A DNA stretch of 64,000 nucleotides. Origin: Aggregicoccus sp. 17bor-14 (GTDB lineage: Bacteria > Myxococcota > Myxococcia > Myxococcales > Myxococcaceae). Shown piece by piece: positions 8,721 through 15,515 of the stretch. The notes beneath the pieces were generated by a model. The model searched no databases and had not been told where the DNA came from. It saw only the letters and a list, made by a program, of their open reading frames with translations. The position numbers and the translations under genes are program-made. How positions within the stretch are numbered: the first letter of the stretch is position 1; the number at the start of each line of letters is the position of its first letter. The stretch covers positions 81,259-145,258 of the forward strand of contig NZ_VJZZ01000016.1 of NCBI RefSeq assembly GCF_009659535.1, written 5' to 3'.

Positions 8721-9533
8721 ATGAAGCGCGGGTACGGCGGGAAGGCAGCAGCGTCCGTTCTCGGGGTGTTCCTCACGCTGGGCACCTCCACCCCCTTCGC
8801 GTCCGGCCTCCAGACGGACGCGGCCAAGGTGGGACCGGGGGTGCTGCGCCCGCTGTACCCGTCCTCTCCTGACGAGGCGGAGGTGGCCGTGCAGGCCTTC
8901 CTGCTCGACCGCACGCCCGTCACCAACGCGCAGTACCTGGCCTTCGTGCGCAGCAATCCCCGCTGGCAGAAGGGCCAGGTGCCGCGCCTCTTCGTGGACG
9001 AGAACTACCTGGCCCTGTGGGCCTCGCCCACGAAGCTCGGGCCCCGCGCGGCGCCCAACGCACCGGTGGTGCACGTGAGCTGGTTCGCGGCGAAGGCCTA
9101 CTGCGAGGCCCGCGGCGCGCGCCTGCCCACGGAGAACGAGTGGGAGCTCGCGGCGGCCGCGAGCGAGACGCAGCCGGACGCGAGCCGCGACCCGGCCTTC
9201 CTCGCGCGCATCCTCGCCTGGTACAGCCGGCCCACGCCGGAGCGGCTGCCGGAGGTGGCGCAGGGCCGGGCGAACTACTGGGGCGTGCAGGACCTGCACG
9301 GGCTGGTGTGGGAGTGGGTGCTGGACTTCGGCAACGCGCTGGTGAGCGGCGACAGCCGCGAGAGCGGGGACCCGGACACGATGCGCTTCTGCGGCGCGGG
9401 CGCGCTGAGCGCGAAGGACCGCGAGGACTACGCGAGCTTCATGCGGCTCGCGTTCCGCTCCTCGCTGCAGCCCGCCTACACGACGGCGAACCTGGGCTTC
9501 CGCTGCGCCCGCTCGCCCGGAGGTGTGCCGTGA
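8721..9533 (+). CDS. nirV: NirV-like formylglycine-generating-enzyme family protein
   Basis: A 270-residue exported protein with a signal peptide (about residues 10-28) and an FGE-sulfatase (SUMF1-type) fold: FLLDRTPVTNAQYLAFV, VVHVSWFAAKAYCEARGARL, PTENEWELAAAA and the closing NLGFRCAR. In many denitrifiers a protein of this family, NirV, is encoded directly after nirK, as here (2 bp after its stop). Its biochemical role in nitrite reduction is not settled. The active-site Cys pair of true formylglycine enzymes is not evident at the C-terminal end, so a non-catalytic or altered role is possible. It overlaps the next gene by four bases. Confidence 0.85.
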   Translation: MKRGYGGKAAASVLGVFLTLGTSTPFASGLQTDAAKVGPGVLRPLYPSSPDEAEVAVQAFLLDRTPVTNAQYLAFVRSNPRWQKGQVPRLFVDENYLALWASPTKLGPRAAPNAPVVHVSWFAAKAYCEARGARLPTENEWELAAAASETQPDASRDPAFLARILAWYSRPTPERLPEVAQGRANYWGVQDLHGLVWEWVLDFGNALVSGDSRESGDPDTMRFCGAGALSAKDREDYASFMRLAFRSSLQPAYTTANLGFRCARSPGGVP

Positions 9534-10147
9534 AGACTGCGCTGCTGGCCCTGCTGGTTTCCCTCTCTTCTCTGGCGAGCCCTCCCCCGGGCCCTTCGCA
9601 CGAGACGCTGCCGGCCGCGGCGCCGGCGACGGAGAGCGGCTCGCTCTACCAGCTGCAGGCGCGGCTGGAGGGGAGTGACGGAAAGGTGCTCGCGCTGGAC
9701 GCGTTTCGCGGTCAGCCGGTGCTGATCAGCCTCTTCTACGGGCGCTGCCCCGCGGCGTGCCCGATGCTCATCGCGCAGCTCAAGCGCATCGAGAAGGCCC
9801 TGAGCCCGGAGGCCCGCGCGCAGACGCACGTGGTGCTGGTGAGCCTGGACCCGCAGCAGGACACGCGGGAGATCCTCGCGGGCCTCACGAAGGCTCATCG
9901 CCTGGACGCGAGCCGCTGGCACCTGGTGCGCACGGACGAGGGCAAGGTGCAGGAGCTCGCGGCGGTGCTGGGCGTGCGCTACCGCAAGCTCGCGAGCGGG
10001 ATGATCAACCACTCTACTGTGGTGACGCTGCTGGACCGCGGCGGGAATCCCGTGGCCCGCGTGGACGGGCTCAACCAGCCGCTCGAGGACATCGTCGCGG
10101 CGACCGAGGCCGTGGCGAAGCAGCCCGTGAAGTCCGCGCGCCGCTGA
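9530..10147 (+). CDS. SCO1/SenC-type copper chaperone
   Basis: A 205-residue thioredoxin-fold protein with a signal peptide. It has the SCO copper motif CPAACP (Cys73, Cys77) and the distal His161 in MINHSTVV, the full ligand set for copper delivery. Being last in the nirK-nirV operon it probably loads copper into NirK, though SCO proteins classically serve cytochrome oxidase CuA. The GTG start overlaps the nirV stop as GTGA, indicating translational coupling. It is followed at once by the interrupted REP-like repeat and the insertion sequence. Confidence 0.88.
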   Translation: MKTALLALLVSLSSLASPPPGPSHETLPAAAPATESGSLYQLQARLEGSDGKVLALDAFRGQPVLISLFYGRCPAACPMLIAQLKRIEKALSPEARAQTHVVLVSLDPQQDTREILAGLTKAHRLDASRWHLVRTDEGKVQELAAVLGVRYRKLASGMINHSTVVTLLDRGGNPVARVDGLNQPLEDIVAATEAVAKQPVKSARR

Positions 10148-10152
10148 GTCAG

Positions 10153-10171
10153 CGTCCCCTCTCCCTCTGGG
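10153..10171 (+). repeat. REP-like repeat copy 4, left part (interrupted by IS)
   Basis: CGTCCCCTCTCCCTCTGGG is the left arm and loop of the repeat. Its last nine bases CCCTCTGGG (10163-10171) recur at 11400-11408 on the other side of the insertion sequence and form the target-site duplication. Confidence 0.85.
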
Positions 10172-11399
10172 CAGGGCAAACGCATCTCAGGTCGAGGGAA
10201 GTCCGCCCTTTAGCAGGTGCAGCAGGTAGGCGTCGTTGCGGGCCGCGTGCGCGCGTTTGAGGGCGACGCCGAGGCGCACGCTCTTGTCCTGCTTGAGCAG
10301 GACGAGGGCGAGGCGGGTGAGGAGGGCGAGGTTCTCAGCCGCCCGGGCCTCGCGCACGCGCCTGCGGTCCTCACCCATCTGCGCGTCGAGGCTCCAGTGC
10401 AGGCCATTCTCCACGCCCCAGTGCCGGCGGATGGCGTGGGCGAGGCGCTTGGCGTGAGGGGGCAGGCTGCTGACGTACGTGTGCCAGGCCACCTCCACGC
10501 GTCCGTCCTTCAGGTGCCGCTCGCGGCGCACCAGCACCAGCGTCCTGAGGCCGGGCCAGCTGCAGGGCCAGGCCCTGGGCGACAGCGCCCACGCCTCGCG
10601 CACCTCAAAGCGCCCGTGCCGCCAGCCCTCCTCGCGCCGCATGCGGCGCACGCCCTGCTGCGGAAGCCCTCCCTGCCACGCGAGGAGAATGAAGAGGCCT
10701 GCGGCAAAGCGGCGCAAGGGGCCGCGGTTGCCCTTGAGGCACAGCACGTAGTCGGCCCGCGCGCGAGTGCACGCGGCCGCGACGCCCTCGGTGCACCCGT
10801 TGGCATCCGCCGTCACCACTGCGCCCTCGAGGGCGAGCGCGTCGATGAGCTCCACGAGGCCCGCCACCTCCCCCGGCGCCCCTTCGACGCGTGCTTGCGC
10901 AAGCAGCAGGCGCTGCTCGGCGGCCCATGCGTGCACCAGGTACAGCGGGCCTCCTGCCGGCTGCAACGCGCCGCGCACCGCCTTGCCGTCGAAGGCCACC
11001 ACCTGGCCCCGCAGGGACTCGGAGAGCTGCTGGATGAAGAGGCGAAACGCGCGCTCGAAGCCCTGCGGACACAGCGCCGCGAAGACGCGCCGGAAGGTGT
11101 CGGCGCACGGGGTGCCCTCGCCGAAGTCCGCCCCCAGCCACTCCTCGAAGAGGGCGCGCCTGTCCGCGACGAAGAGGGCCATGGCCTTGAAGCCGTCGGC
11201 CCCCATCAGCACACTGCACAGCGCCATCGCCAGCACGTGCTGCAGGGCGTACTTGCGCGTGCGTGCACTGCGCGGGTCTCGCAGGCCCGCGAAGTGGCGG
11301 AGGATGAGGCGGACGACAAGCTGGCCGGTTGCTTCTTTTCCCATCCCCGGCCAACAGCTAACCGCCTGTTATTGCCTCCCTCAAGATGCGTTTGCCCTG
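10172..11399 (-). mobile_element. Complete ISAs1-family insertion sequence, 1228 bp
   Basis: The ends are perfect 16-bp inverted repeats CAGGGCAAACGCATCT (left at 10172, complement ending at 11399). A 9-bp duplication CCCTCTGGG flanks it (10163-10171 and 11400-11408), within the 8-10 bp range of the ISAs1 family. One transposase gene fills it. Removing the element and one duplication restores a normal REP-like hairpin. A second copy begins at 63881 and matches it at 119 of the 120 visible bases. Confidence 0.93.
10187..11344 (-). CDS. ISAs1-family DDE transposase
   Basis: A 385-residue transposase. The N-terminal part has LRDPRSARTRKYALQHVLAM, typical of the DDE_Tnp_1-associated domain. The catalytic acidic residues lie in VVAFDGKAVRGAL, VVTADANGCTEG and HWGVENGLHWSLDAQMGED (Asp, Asp, Glu). 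The YVLCLKGNRG phrase is also a family mark. The frame is intact and both IS ends are present, so the element may be active. The stop codon lies in the left inverted repeat. Confidence 0.93.
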   Translation of the reverse strand: MGKEATGQLVVRLILRHFAGLRDPRSARTRKYALQHVLAMALCSVLMGADGFKAMALFVADRRALFEEWLGADFGEGTPCADTFRRVFAALCPQGFERAFRLFIQQLSESLRGQVVAFDGKAVRGALQPAGGPLYLVHAWAAEQRLLLAQARVEGAPGEVAGLVELIDALALEGAVVTADANGCTEGVAAACTRARADYVLCLKGNRGPLRRFAAGLFILLAWQGGLPQQGVRRMRREEGWRHGRFEVREAWALSPRAWPCSWPGLRTLVLVRRERHLKDGRVEVAWHTYVSSLPPHAKRLAHAIRRHWGVENGLHWSLDAQMGEDRRRVREARAAENLALLTRLALVLLKQDKSVRLGVALKRAHAARNDAYLLHLLKGGLPST

Positions 11400-11421
11400 C
11401 CCTCTGGGAGAGGGTGAGGGA
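11400..11421 (+). repeat. REP-like repeat copy 4, right part
   Basis: CCCTCTGGGAGAGGGTGAGG continues the hairpin broken by the insertion; its first nine bases are the target duplication. Confidence 0.85.
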
Positions 11422-11463
11422 AAAGGCCTTCTCGCCGTAGGCCCACGTGTCTCCGAGCCCGCT

Positions 11464-11811
11464 CAGTCGTCGTAGTCCTGTGCATGAGGTACGGTTTCAG
11501 CCTGTTGATGGCCTCCTCCCAGCTGGTCGCGCGTGGCACGCCCGCATGCCGCAGCAGTTTCTCCAGCCGACCTCTCAGCCCCTCCCAGGAGAATGAGCGC
11601 ATCACGAGCGTGTGCGTGATGAAGCGCCCCTCGTCATCGGGAAGTGCCGAAGGAGCCGAACAGACGGTGAGCCGAATACCTCTGTGCCCTCGTGTCCCCG
11701 CTCGCCCAGAGCGACCTGCACGAAGAGTCTGTAGTTCTCGGGATCGCTCGGCCTGTCCTCTGGCGGAGGACTCGAGTCCGGGCTCCAGAGGCTTCGAATC
11801 TCCAGCTCCAT
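11464..11811 (-). pseudogene. Frameshifted Imm8-type immunity protein gene
   Basis: The two halves of a protein resembling Immunity protein 8 lie in different frames. The first runs from ATG 11811 with RPSDPENYRLFVQVALGERG and GHEGTEVFG. The second continues as LTVCSAPSALPDDEGRF and ends around NRLKPYL. The break is near 11664, where restoring one base after TTCGG would give EVFG-LTVC in a single frame. A second shift near 11475 would be needed to reach the natural-looking DYDD stop at 11464-11466. Imm8 proteins neutralise polymorphic toxins; no toxin is nearby. It is either a decayed gene or sequencing error. The region looks less GC-rich by eye than its neighbours. Confidence 0.6.
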
Positions 11812-11904
11812 GGGCTGCCATCATGCGCCTCTCGGCGGTCTTTCCGGCGCCACATTTGGACTCTGTCCGTGGCTGGCCTTGCCCCGATTCGGTCGACAGG
11901 GTGG

Positions 11905-12672
11905 TTACGGCTCTTCGGTCAGCCACACCTGCGTGCCGACAGGCACTTCGTGCTTCGTGAGGCCGAGCAACTGCAACTCGTGGCCGCGCACCTTGTCCGG
12001 CTGCCTCGGCACGGAGAAGACGTAGCTGGCAATGGCCTGGGCGGCGAGGCGCTGCCCATCTGGGCGCTGCAGTTCGACGACGATGCGTTGCGGTGCTGTC
12101 TGCGTACGCAGCTGTACTTCCGGCAGGATGGTGACGCCACCTGGACGCACGTCGAAGGCGCCCTCCACAGTTATCAGGAGCCGGCCGGGCTTCGTGGCGC
12201 CGCTCGCGCTGCCGCCTTGACCAATGTGGCCTTCGCCTCGAACGCGGGCGGGCTGACGTAGCCCAGGCGCCGAGAACGCCTCCAAGCTGAGGTCGATTCG
12301 CAGGGCCGCGAGCTGTTCGAGCAGGTCGGAGCCGAACACGTCACCGGCGCTGCCGGCGCAGGTCAGCGTCACGTAGTACTCGACCTTGCCACCTGCTCGC
12401 CTCACCGCTGCGAAGAAGCGCTGGTGCTTCTCGAGCCGGCGCACGTCTCGGGAGAGCAACTGTGTCGGCGGCATTCCGGGAGGGTGGGGCCTCGGAAAGC
12501 AGCAGTACGTCTTCGCATACACGCCCGAGAGCGGGGTGCCCTTGGGCGTTCGCCGCTGCTCCCCGACCGACTGGGAGAACTCGGGCTTCAGACGAAGACG
12601 CGCCACGACGTCGCTCGCACTCATTCGCGGGTGCCAGACGCGAAGGCTGACGCTGTAGGCCGGTGGATACAC
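11905..12672 (-). CDS. DUF4279-domain protein with extra C-terminal beta domain
   Basis: Residues 5-130 match the DUF4279 layout: YSVSLRVWHPRMSASDVVAR, then a GEQRRTPKGTPLSGV loop and a C-terminal helix-strand region with DLLEQLAALRIDLSLE. Proteins of this type are frequent among predicted immunity genes. About 115 further residues form a beta-rich domain (EGAFDVRPGGVTILPEVQL, LGLTKHEVPVGTQVWL) that I cannot name. I chose GTG 12672 because the domain begins a few codons later; ATG 12708 is in frame upstream. The gene lies 93 bp upstream of the broken Imm8 gene on the same strand, suggesting an old immunity cassette. Confidence 0.6.
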   Translation of the reverse strand: MYPPAYSVSLRVWHPRMSASDVVARLRLKPEFSQSVGEQRRTPKGTPLSGVYAKTYCCFPRPHPPGMPPTQLLSRDVRRLEKHQRFFAAVRRAGGKVEYYVTLTCAGSAGDVFGSDLLEQLAALRIDLSLEAFSAPGLRQPARVRGEGHIGQGGSASGATKPGRLLITVEGAFDVRPGGVTILPEVQLRTQTAPQRIVVELQRPDGQRLAAQAIASYVFSVPRQPDKVRGHELQLLGLTKHEVPVGTQVWLTEEP

Positions 12673-12754
12673 ACCTTGCGCTGTAGCCCGCGTGGGGCGT
12701 GCCCACAAGGTAGCCCCACACCATGCTCCGCGCTGCTGCTCACGGATGGGTCCG

Positions 12755-13243
12755 CTACGGCAGCCCCGCCACCCAGCGCACGATGTCGCTGGTGGAGAGC
12801 ACGCCGCGCAGCGCGCCCGAGCGCGAAACGACCGGGAGCCGGTGTACGCCAGCCTCCGCCATGCGGCGTGCGGCCTCGGAGAGGGGTGTCGCGGTGGAGA
12901 TGGCGAGCACGTGCGGCGTCATCAGGTCGTCCACGGTGGTGCCGTTCAGTTCGTGCTGGCCGTAGGGCAGGGGGCTGATGGTCTCGGTGTCCACGCAGTT
13001 CTGAGCGCGCACCAGGTCGGTCTTGGAGACCATGCCCACCAGGTGGCCGGCCTCGTCCACCACGGGCAGCCCGGAGATGTGGTGCTCGAGCATCAGCGCA
13101 GCGAGCGTCTCCGCGGAGGTGTCCGGCCGCACGCTCACCACGTTGCGCGTCATCACCTCGTCCACGGTGCACAGGGCAGGGGCGGGCAGCAGGTCCTCCT
13201 CGCTCGCGGTGACGTCGGTGAAGGGGAAGGGCAGGACGTTCAT
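12755..13243 (-). CDS. CBS-pair protein (162 residues)
   Basis: Two CBS motifs fill the protein. The first has VDEVMTRNVVSVRPDTSAET and HHISGLPVVDEAGHLVGMVS. The second has VDDLMTPHVLAISTATPLSE and HRLPVVSRSGALRGVLSTSD. Stand-alone CBS pairs usually bind adenine nucleotides and report energy state; the target is unknown. This is one of four such genes in the window. An upstream element on the minus strand (13285-13300) and a variant palindrome (13331-13345) place it in the proposed regulon. It is divergent from the 37-residue peptide gene. Confidence 0.9.
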   Translation of the reverse strand: MNVLPFPFTDVTASEEDLLPAPALCTVDEVMTRNVVSVRPDTSAETLAALMLEHHISGLPVVDEAGHLVGMVSKTDLVRAQNCVDTETISPLPYGQHELNGTTVDDLMTPHVLAISTATPLSEAARRMAEAGVHRLPVVSRSGALRGVLSTSDIVRWVAGLP

Positions 13244-13284
13244 GGGGCTCTCCAGGTGAGTGACTGCGTGTCACTCCCGTACAA

Positions 13285-13300
13285 GGCATGAAGCGTGCCG
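13285..13300 (-). promoter_or_regulatory. Candidate sigma-54 promoter of the CBS gene
   Basis: The minus strand reads CGGCACGCTTCATGCC, with GG and GC ten bases apart and a nearly perfect -24 half (GGCACG). The leader to ATG 13243 would be about 32 nt. The -12 half is weaker. Confidence 0.45.
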
Positions 13301-13330
13301 GAGCCCTCTCCCCGGAGCGTAGGAAGCCCG

Positions 13331-13345
13331 GCGAAAAGCCTGCGT
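13331..13345. promoter_or_regulatory. Variant 15-bp operator upstream of the CBS gene
   Basis: GCGAAAAGCCTGCGT deviates at three arm positions from GCGCAA-N3-TTGCGC. A near-identical variant, GCGAAACGCCTGCGT, precedes hpf (31151). It is 30 bp from the -24 box at 13300. Confidence 0.35.
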
Positions 13346-13360
13346 CTCCAGCGGCTTTGC

Positions 13361-13375
13361 GCGCACGCGCTGCGG
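13361..13375. promoter_or_regulatory. 15-bp operator upstream of the 37-residue peptide gene
   Basis: GCGCACGCGCTGCGG keeps GCGCA and TGCG at family spacing. It ends 30 bp before the -24 box at 13406. Confidence 0.4.
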
Positions 13376-13405
13376 GCTGCGGGCGAGGTTCCAGGGGCAC
13401 CGTGC

Positions 13406-13421
13406 TGGCAGGGCCTTTGCT
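13406..13421 (+). promoter_or_regulatory. Candidate sigma-54 promoter of the 37-residue peptide gene
   Basis: TGGCAGGGCCTTTGCT matches TGGCACG-N4-TTGCW with one mismatch and is the best -24/-12 element in the window. The predicted start near 13432 leaves a leader of about 39 nt before ATG 13471. Confidence 0.6.
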
Positions 13422-13470
13422 CCTGAAGAGTCCGCATGCACTCCCGCATGCCCGAGTGGAGACCCTGGTC

Positions 13471-13584
13471 ATGCATCAGATGCCGGAGAGCCTGTACGAC
13501 AACGCCGTCCTCAACATGAGCCCCGTGGTGGCCGCCTACATGGTGGGCCTGCTCGCGCTGTTGCTCACGTACATGCAGGGCTAG
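13471..13584 (+). CDS. 37-residue single-span membrane peptide
   Basis: A short gene for a polar N-terminus (MHQMPESLYDNAVLN) and one hydrophobic helix (MSPVVAAYMVGLLALLLTYM). GGAG lies about nine bases before the ATG. Its own strong -24/-12 element and palindrome upstream argue that it is a real gene. Its size and topology recall small subunits or regulators of membrane complexes, such as oxidase or reductase accessory peptides, but I recognise no family. It is divergent from a CBS gene. Alternative in-frame ATG codons at 13480 and 13516 would shorten it. Confidence 0.6.
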   Translation: MHQMPESLYDNAVLNMSPVVAAYMVGLLALLLTYMQG

Positions 13585-13683
13585 CTGCGCGCCGGAGAAG
13601 CCCGTCGAAGTTCGGCAAGCAGCGCCAGTTCGTCAGCGGGGTCCCGCGCTGGCAGCTCGCGGGGCTCTGGTAAGTATCCGTGT

Positions 13684-14190
13684 GTGGAGCTCCGCGACTA
13701 CAACGGGACAGGGCGATGGTCGCGCGACAGCATCATCGCCCGCTACCGGCAGTACTGCCGGGACCTCGGAGTGCCCGAGCAGACGGACATCACACCGCCG
13801 GAGCAATCGGAAGGCGACGTCCGATGGGTCTATCCGATGATGCACGAGGTGATCCGAGGCATCGAGGCCGGTGACCGCGCCTGCATCGCCCTGGGCCTCG
13901 ACTTCATCGAGGAGGACCAGCACTTCCCCTTCGGAAGAACGATCAAGTCCGACGTGGCACGCGCCCTGCGGCGCGCAGAGCTGGACGAGGGCCAGAAGGA
14001 GCGCGCGCGGAGACGCATCGTCTCCATGCTCATCCAGGGCAAGGTCCCTCACGAGTACAAGCAGTACGCGAAGCTGCTCCGGCGCGTCGGCGTGGGAGAG
14101 CACTGGCCCGAGGTGGAAGCCCGGGTCTCGCGTGAGAACCCCTACGTGATGCGCTGGTTCAGGTACTTCCGCCAGGCCTTCGGCAGGTAG
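13684..14190 (+). CDS. Conserved-looking hypothetical protein, alpha-helical
   Basis: A 168-residue soluble protein, probably all helical, with many Arg, Glu and Asp residues and no signal peptide or membrane segment. Features are a central YPMMHEVIRGIEAGDRACIA helix, a short HFPFGRTIKSDVARALRRA stretch and KVPHEYKQYAKLLRRVG near the end. I do not recognise the family. The start is GTG 13684; no convincing ribosome site is visible. It is less GC-rich than its neighbours by eye and sits near the immunity remnants, so it may belong to the same imported stretch. It ends convergent to the VOC gene. Confidence 0.6.
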   Translation: MELRDYNGTGRWSRDSIIARYRQYCRDLGVPEQTDITPPEQSEGDVRWVYPMMHEVIRGIEAGDRACIALGLDFIEEDQHFPFGRTIKSDVARALRRAELDEGQKERARRRIVSMLIQGKVPHEYKQYAKLLRRVGVGEHWPEVEARVSRENPYVMRWFRYFRQAFGR

Positions 14191-14191
14191 C

Positions 14192-14614
14192 TCAGCTCGC
14201 CTCGCCGTCCGGACTGGCGATGACGACGACGTAGCCGTCCAGGTCCTCGAGCCACATCTCCCGGTGCTGGGGCGCCGGGTTGACGTGCGGCTCCTCGATT
14301 ACCCGCGCGCCCAGGCGCCTCGCGCGCTCCACCGCCGCATCGAAGTCGTCGACCTCGAACCACAGGAGCACGCCGTGGCCGTGCGGCGCGCGATCCGCAC
14401 CCACCAGGTTCGGATGGTCCTCGGCATCCCAGCGATGCAGCTGGAGCACGAGGCTCTCTCCACTCCAGAGCCGGTCGTAGAAGAGCCGGTGCGGGTGGTC
14501 CGCGTCACCGCCGTGCACCTGCAGCAGCGTCTGGTACCACGCGCTGCTGGCCTTCACGTCCTTTACCGCGATGAGCGGCTGCGGCCGTACCGTGGGTCGA
14601 CTGGAGGAGAGCAT
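14192..14614 (-). CDS. VOC-superfamily (glyoxalase/bleomycin-resistance-like) protein
   Basis: A 140-residue single-domain protein of the vicinal oxygen chelate fold. PLIAVKDVKASSAWYQTLL begins the first beta-alpha-beta module, HGVLLWFEVDDFDAAVERAR the second, and EMWLEDLDGYVVVIAS ends it with the conserved Glu near the C-terminus. A His in LVLQLHRW could be another metal ligand. Such proteins act as dimers on small electrophiles or antibiotics; no substrate can be inferred. It lies downstream of the SDR gene on the same strand (63 bp gap). Confidence 0.82.
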   Translation of the reverse strand: MLSSSRPTVRPQPLIAVKDVKASSAWYQTLLQVHGGDADHPHRLFYDRLWSGESLVLQLHRWDAEDHPNLVGADRAPHGHGVLLWFEVDDFDAAVERARRLGARVIEEPHVNPAPQHREMWLEDLDGYVVVIASPDGEAS

Positions 14615-14677
14615 GGAGAGCTCGAGCCTAGCACCCGGACGGAGCTGCGATTCCAGGCCCCCAGCCCGCGGCGCTCC

Positions 14678-15397
14678 TCAGACCAGGCGGTGGCCGCCGT
14701 CCACCGAGAGCACCTCTCCGGTAGTGAACCCGTTGCTCAGCAGGAAGAGCGCCGCGTGGCCCAGGTCGGCCGTCGTCCCGATGCGGCGTGCGGGCAGGCG
14801 CTGGGCCTGCTGGGCGAAGCGCTCGTCGCGCGCTGCGGGTGTGGCGAGGCGGTCCCACAACGGCGTCTCCACCCAGCCGGGGGAGAGCGCATTGACGCGC
14901 ACCGGTGCAAGCTCGAGCGCCAGCGCACGGGTCAGGGAGTGGAGCGCGCCGTTGGCCGCGGCCACCACCGCGCCGCTCGGCCCGGGCCGGTCGGAGGCCA
15001 CCCCGGTGACGAAGAGCAGGGAGCCACCGGCCTGCAGCCGTGCATGCTTGGCCACCCGCAGCGCGACGCCCAGCTTCGAGTCGAGCACGCGCTGCGCCGC
15101 CGCCAGGTCGAGCTGGTGCACCCCTTGCGCCTCCACGTGCACCGTCGTGGTGACCACGTGGTCCACGGGCCCCGCCGTCTCGAAGAGGCGGCGCACCGCC
15201 TCCTCGTGCGTCGCGTCCGCGGCGAAGGTGGCCACCCGGGCCGGTGCGTCCAGGTCCCGTGCGGCCGAGGCGAGCCGCTCCTCCGAGCGTCCGCAGAGTG
15301 TGACGCGAGCTCCCGCGCCGAGGGCTGCCCGGGCGATGCCCAGGCCGATGCCGGAGGAGCCACCGATGACGACGACGTGACGAGCGTTCAAGTTCAT
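14678..15397 (-). CDS. Atypical short-chain dehydrogenase/reductase lacking the Tyr-Lys pair
   Basis: A 239-residue SDR with the NAD(P) loop GGSSGIGLGIA and the ending RVNALSPGWVETPLW plus GEVLSVDGGHRLV. The usual catalytic YxxxK segment is replaced by AVVAAANGAL, with Val for Tyr and Asn for Lys, and the Ser strand reads FVTGVAS. Cofactor binding is likely, but classical carbonyl reduction is not. The same replacement looks consistent with a known atypical subgroup rather than a mutation. ATG 15397. It is divergent from a LysR regulator that probably controls it. Confidence 0.82.
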   Translation of the reverse strand: MNLNARHVVVIGGSSGIGLGIARAALGAGARVTLCGRSEERLASAARDLDAPARVATFAADATHEEAVRRLFETAGPVDHVVTTTVHVEAQGVHQLDLAAAQRVLDSKLGVALRVAKHARLQAGGSLLFVTGVASDRPGPSGAVVAAANGALHSLTRALALELAPVRVNALSPGWVETPLWDRLATPAARDERFAQQAQRLPARRIGTTADLGHAALFLLSNGFTTGEVLSVDGGHRLV

Positions 15398-15515
15398 GGG
15401 GGAGGAGATACGCCTCGCGGCGCCTCCCGGCGACGGGACGAAATGAGATGCACCATCCCATTGATGCAATGATGCCGCTCTCCGCAGGGCGTGCGGACGT
15501 GGCAGCCTCGCGGCC
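15398..15515. promoter_or_regulatory. Divergent SDR/LysR control region
   Basis: The 118-bp gap is locally AT-richer. ATTGATGCAAT (15460-15470) is an interrupted inverted repeat with a TTGATGCAA core that could be a LysR-type T-N-A box for both promoters. No sigma-54-like element stands out. Confidence 0.4.

Noticed and set aside
9901..9930. TGGCACCTGGTGCGCA as a sigma-54 promoter
   Set aside because: It lies inside the SCO coding sequence; GG-N10-GC matches within genes are frequent in this GC-rich DNA.
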